42,269 nt of DNA. Source: Candidatus Thorarchaeota archaeon (GTDB taxonomy: Archaea > Asgardarchaeota > Thorarchaeia > Thorarchaeales > Thorarchaeaceae). Made by a program: the position numbers and the translations under genes. Of the stretch, positions 39,138 through 42,269 are shown in pieces. The stretch covers positions 1 through 42,269 of the forward strand of contig SDOA01000019.1 of NCBI GenBank assembly GCA_004524595.1. The letters run 5' to 3'. The stretch's first letter is position 1, and each line of letters starts with the position of its first letter. Below the pieces are notes generated by a model that saw only the letters and a program-made list of their open reading frames with translations, searched no databases and was not told where the DNA came from.

Positions 39138-41006
39138 ATTCTTCTTTCGAACAATATTGACTGAGCAATAAAGGATTACTACAGCGGATACTGCACTCAC
39201 AAGTAAACTGAATATGAAACTCCAATTGATACCTTGGCGATTGGTCTGATTAGTTGTTGAGGTTGTACTTGTACTGGTGTCTGTAGTAGTTGTATTTGTA
39301 TACTCTACTGCATAATGATATTGGGAATTACGTGATAATTCATAATACTCTCCATACTTAAAACTAGTGAGTATAAACGGACCACAAGTCACATGGGGCT
39401 CGTTTGGATCAAATACTGGATTCCATGTGTTCCAATTCTCAAATCCAATTTCTTGAAATATGTGCTTTGGAATAATAGTCATGTAAGCGAAGTTACTGAA
39501 ATACCAGTAAGATTCAGTAGTAAACTCAATGACTGCTCTATAGGGCGATGACGTATAAGCGCCTACAAGGTCACCAAGGGTTGTCGCAGCAGGATTACCA
39601 TACAGACCAGATTCAAAGGCGTAGGTGAATGTATATACAACATCTTCAGAAGTAAGGGGTACTCCATCACTCCATGTTGCATTTTGGATGATGTCAATTG
39701 TGAACCGTGTGTGCCCCTCTGGAACAGCAGGATTGTCAGAGTGGGTCTCTGTAAGCATAAAATCTGCAAGATCTGGCCAGGGAGTTGCATCAGGACCATA
39801 CGTATAGAGTGATGGCCATAGTTCTTCTAGGATGGCTGCGGTGTAAGACGAGTCAGTGACATAGAAATTGAAGCTGTCTGGGTTCTCACCAAGTCCGATT
39901 TTCACAGTACCACCAATAGAGCCATCAAGTCTGTGAATCTTTCGCATAGTCCATGGTCCTGAAATGCCTCGTGAGAGGTCTTCGACATGACCCGTGAACT
40001 GGTCTGTCCTATATGCCTGCAAGTATGTGTTCACATAGACGACAAGTCGTGGTACATTGTAGTGCAGTATCTTCTGCATCTCAGCAGCAGCCTCATAGAC
40101 TTGCTCGTAGGTTGTCCCATAGAGGAGCTGGTTTCGCCATGAATCATAGGTTGCATTAACGAAATTGGTTGGATTCTCACCATAGACATCAGCATATTCT
40201 GACCAGTATTCATAGGCAAGCCAGTCAACATCGTTGCTGTAGAAGTTTACAGCGTAGAAGATGATGTCATAATCACCATGATTACTTAGTGAATTGGGAT
40301 CTAAAAAATCTGTATAACTCTTAACTGCCTGAATATGCAGAGTAGCGAAAGCATCAACGCCCATCTGGCATATACCTCCTCCGATTTGTTCTGTTGTCGA
40401 GGAATATGAAAGTGTTATTGAGAATTGTCCGCCGCCATCAGGTAATTCTCTATAACCAGTTTCAGAGTTAATCTCGTAACCGGCATCATCAAGAATCTGA
40501 TTGCCAATATCGGTTTGATTAGTATAGTAGTGCCACTCAAGCTCGTCCTCGATACAAAAGCCGTTGGGGGCTGGTACTAAAGAGTCATGTTCTATAGAAA
40601 AACCATCCATGACCTCTGAGATGACGCGTGTCTTGTCAAAAGCATACGCAAAAGCTCTTCGAACTACTGGATCAGCTAACGCACCATCTCCTCCGTCACG
40701 ACAATTTATCGTCAAGTGCCCATACCCATTTCGTAGTGCACTAAAGATACTGACATCAGGATCTTCTTCAAATACGTCGACATAGTATGGATCAAAAAAG
40801 TGTGTATCCATATCTATTGTACCTGTTTTGAGAGCCAAAATTCTCTGTTCGTGGTTAGTAATCACTCTGTATGTAATTTTATCTACATATGAGCCATTCC
40901 GTAATGTGTCTTCTGAAACGACTCCACCATTGACCTGCATTTCTCCGAATGAAATAAATATTATCAAAGTGATGACTACAATTGCTCCAATTCGAATATT
41001 TCTCAT
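39126..41006 (-). CDS. Membrane-anchored SBP_bac_5-type peptide-binding protein, circularly permuted
   Basis: A 626-residue extracellular binding protein. A signal or anchor helix covers residues 5-20. Residues about 40-345 correspond to the second half of normal family members (YVDKITYRVIT, ALKTGTIDM, the hallmark VRRAFAYAFDK at 115-125, and the usual end MQKILHYNVPRLVVYV). Only then comes what is normally the beginning: GGTVKIGLGENPDSFNFY at 365-382, WSDGVPLTSEDVVYTFTYA, and CGPFILTSFKYGEYYELSRN at about 544-563. A Thr/Ser-rich linker and a membrane helix (about 600-622) with a KKNKN tail anchor it. It would deliver peptides or oligosaccharides to an ABC importer. No permease gene is in view. 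Confidence 0.9.
   Translation of the reverse strand: MRNIRIGAIVVITLIIFISFGEMQVNGGVVSEDTLRNGSYVDKITYRVITNHEQRILALKTGTIDMDTHFFDPYYVDVFEEDPDVSIFSALRNGYGHLTINCRDGGDGALADPVVRRAFAYAFDKTRVISEVMDGFSIEHDSLVPAPNGFCIEDELEWHYYTNQTDIGNQILDDAGYEINSETGYRELPDGGGQFSITLSYSSTTEQIGGGICQMGVDAFATLHIQAVKSYTDFLDPNSLSNHGDYDIIFYAVNFYSNDVDWLAYEYWSEYADVYGENPTNFVNATYDSWRNQLLYGTTYEQVYEAAAEMQKILHYNVPRLVVYVNTYLQAYRTDQFTGHVEDLSRGISGPWTMRKIHRLDGSIGGTVKIGLGENPDSFNFYVTDSSYTAAILEELWPSLYTYGPDATPWPDLADFMLTETHSDNPAVPEGHTRFTIDIIQNATWSDGVPLTSEDVVYTFTYAFESGLYGNPAATTLGDLVGAYTSSPYRAVIEFTTESYWYFSNFAYMTIIPKHIFQEIGFENWNTWNPVFDPNEPHVTCGPFILTSFKYGEYYELSRNSQYHYAVEYTNTTTTDTSTSTTSTTNQTNRQGINWSFIFSLLVSAVSAVVILYCSVNIVRKKNKNT
40005..40052 (-). repeat. 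48-base block identical to 42003-42050
   Basis: This segment of the first binding-protein gene is identical over 48 bases to the second copy, exactly 1998 bases (666 codons) away. Similarity stays high to about 40130, then drops. Confidence 0.85.
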
Positions 41007-41048
41007 TAGAGATCACCCACGCACTTTCTACAAGAGCTATTATTTTGT

Positions 41049-42269
41049 TCAAATTGTTATTTTAATAATCATAAAGATATTACTTGATGAATTCTCTATT
41101 GTAGTTTTTCTTTTACGTACAATAACAACTGTGCAGTAGAGAATAACAATGGCAGACCCGCTCCCCAAAATTGAACTGAATATAAGTGACCAATTTAACA
41201 CTGGATTTGTTATCTGTTGGACTGTTGTTGTCGAAGATGTCGTAGTAGTTGTACTTGTCGTTACATTTATTGTACCGCTCGAAGGAAAAACACCATAATG
41301 AAAGAGAGGATTACGCATTATCTCATAATAATCATTATTTTCAAAATCTGAGAATATGAAGGGACCACAGGTCACAAATGGATGTGATTCATTAAAAATC
41401 GGATTCCAAGTATACCATCCTTCATACCCAATACCGTCATCATCATTAAAGATATGTTCAGGGATGATGCAATCAAATGCAAAGTCACTGAAATGCCAGA
41501 ATGACTCCGAATTGAACTCGAATACCACTTGGTATGTTGAAGGTGAATAAACACCAACTAACTGATCAAGATCACTTCCTGCAGGATTTCCATACATCTC
41601 ACTCTGTAAGGCATAGTTGTAGCTGAATGCAACATCTTGGGCAGTAAGAGGTACGCCATCGCTCCAGGTAGCGTTCTGGATGATGTTGATTGTGAATCTG
41701 ACATGTCCATCTGGGACTGCTGTATTGTCTGAGTGTGTCTCTATCAACATTTCATCTGCTAAGTCTGGCCATGGTGTGATATGCGGGTCATATTTGTATA
41801 ATGATGGCCAAAATTCTGAAAATAGATAGTAATTTGCTGATATAGACCATTGTGTCTTGAAGAAATTGAAGCTATTAACTGCTTCAGATATTGCTACCTG
41901 AACAACACCTCCGAACGTACCATCAAGCTTGTGTATCTTCCTCATTGTCCAGGGACCTGCGATATAATTATCGAGATCTTCAATATGGCCAGTGAATTGA
42001 TTTGTCCTATATGCCTGCAAGTATGTGTTCACATAGACGACAAGTCGTGGGACATTGTAGTGGAGGATCTTCTGCATCTCAGCAGCAGCCTCATAGACCT
42101 CCTCGTAGGTTGTCCCATAAAGGAGCTGGTCTCTCCATGAGTCGTAGGTTACATTTACAAAGTTGGTCGGGTTCTGATTTGGAACATCAGCATACTCTGA
42201 CCAATACTCGTAGGCAAGCCAGTCTACATCGTTGCTGTAGAAGCCAGCAGTATAGAATGTCATGTCATA
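41049..42269 (-). CDS. Membrane-anchored SBP_bac_5-type binding protein, second copy (5' end outside window)
   Basis: The C-terminal about 406 residues of a tandem paralogue of the 39126-41006 gene, 42 bases upstream of it and on the same strand, so probably in one operon. The frame is open to the window edge. It has the same order as its neighbour: the SBP ending (YEAAAEMQKILHYNVPRL), then the normal N-terminal start (GGVVQVAISEAVNSFNFF), WSDGVPLTAQDVAFSYNYA, CGPFIFSDFENNDYYEIMRN, a Ser/Thr-rich linker and a membrane helix. So it is permuted too, unless the missing 5' part changes that. Outside one conserved patch the two copies are clearly diverged, suggesting different ligands. Confidence 0.9.
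   Translation of the reverse strand, partial: YDMTFYTAGFYSNDVDWLAYEYWSEYADVPNQNPTNFVNVTYDSWRDQLLYGTTYEEVYEAAAEMQKILHYNVPRLVVYVNTYLQAYRTNQFTGHIEDLDNYIAGPWTMRKIHKLDGTFGGVVQVAISEAVNSFNFFKTQWSISANYYLFSEFWPSLYKYDPHITPWPDLADEMLIETHSDNTAVPDGHVRFTINIIQNATWSDGVPLTAQDVAFSYNYALQSEMYGNPAGSDLDQLVGVYSPSTYQVVFEFNSESFWHFSDFAFDCIIPEHIFNDDDGIGYEGWYTWNPIFNESHPFVTCGPFIFSDFENNDYYEIMRNPLFHYGVFPSSGTINVTTSTTTTTSSTTTVQQITNPVLNWSLIFSSILGSGSAIVILYCTVVIVRKRKTTIENSSSNIFMIIKITI
42003..42050 (-). repeat. 48-base block identical to 40005-40052
   Basis: The partner of the conserved block in the first binding-protein gene. It encodes the PRLVVYVNTYLQAYRT segment near the permutation junction. Confidence 0.85.

Noticed and set aside
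41049..42269. Second binding-protein gene as truncated or broken
   Set aside because: The frame stays open to the window edge, so the missing N-terminus is due to the window, not to a lesion.

Overview
The window looks like a piece of an Asgard archaeal chromosome, most probably Thorarchaeota-like. The evidence is a beta-propeller protein fused to a Rab/Ras-type small GTPase, a single-domain gelsolin-like protein, a probable longin plus roadblock-type protein, and archaeal metabolic genes (formylmethanofuran dehydrogenase, indolepyruvate:ferredoxin oxidoreductase, geranylgeranyl reductase). Promoters are archaeal TATA type with Shine-Dalgarno sites. The lineage is inferred from gene content only; there is no rRNA in the window. 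I saw no CRISPR array, insertion sequence, tRNA or rRNA.

Layout. 1-1036: the end of an ABC permease meeting its likely ATPase tail to tail. 1193-3974: the propeller-GTPase fusion and a Cys-rich protein. 4104-7731: iorBA and a DHH phosphoesterase. 7728-10705: three tandem paralogous winged-helix regulators behind a perfect palindrome. 10785-10906: a GC-rich candidate small RNA. 10913-15090: geranylgeranyl reductase, a membrane hexapeptide protein, a free-standing ThrRS editing domain and a Hef-like helicase with eroded motifs. 15175-19004: an acyl-carrier-protein module (AcpS, FkbH-like protein, ACP) beside a hexapeptide acyltransferase and a NodB deacetylase whose motifs are circularly permuted. 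19111-23445: a VOC protein, unknown proteins, a membrane zinc ribbon, gelsolin, an alcohol dehydrogenase and an AhpD-like protein. 23461-28058: lipoate ligase and a 2-oxoacid dehydrogenase E1alpha-E1beta-E2 operon, with an H-type pseudoknot candidate in front of the ligase. 28425-32738: fwdD-fwdB-fwdA, a methyltransferase and a bidirectional terminator. 32780-34476: a bactofilin-like beta-solenoid protein with a palindromic operator and a winged-helix gene. 34609-37313: longin/roadblock-type protein, TPR protein, Fe-S flavoprotein and cobalamin adenosyltransferase. 37398-39080: a B12 mutase large subunit with isobutyryl-CoA-mutase-type specificity residues. 39126-42269: two tandem peptide-binding proteins; the complete one is circularly permuted.

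How the genes fit together. The lipoate ligase, the 2-oxoacid dehydrogenase, cobalamin adenosyltransferase and the IcmA-like mutase could form a route from branched 2-oxoacids through isobutyryl-CoA to butyryl-CoA. IorAB would handle aromatic 2-oxoacids. FwdDBA belongs to the methanofuran entry of a Wood-Ljungdahl-type C1 pathway. The AcpS-FkbH-ACP set is the strongest candidate for an undescribed system: a stand-alone ACP pathway, possibly loading glyceryl units, in an archaeon where no fatty-acid or polyketide synthase is visible nearby.
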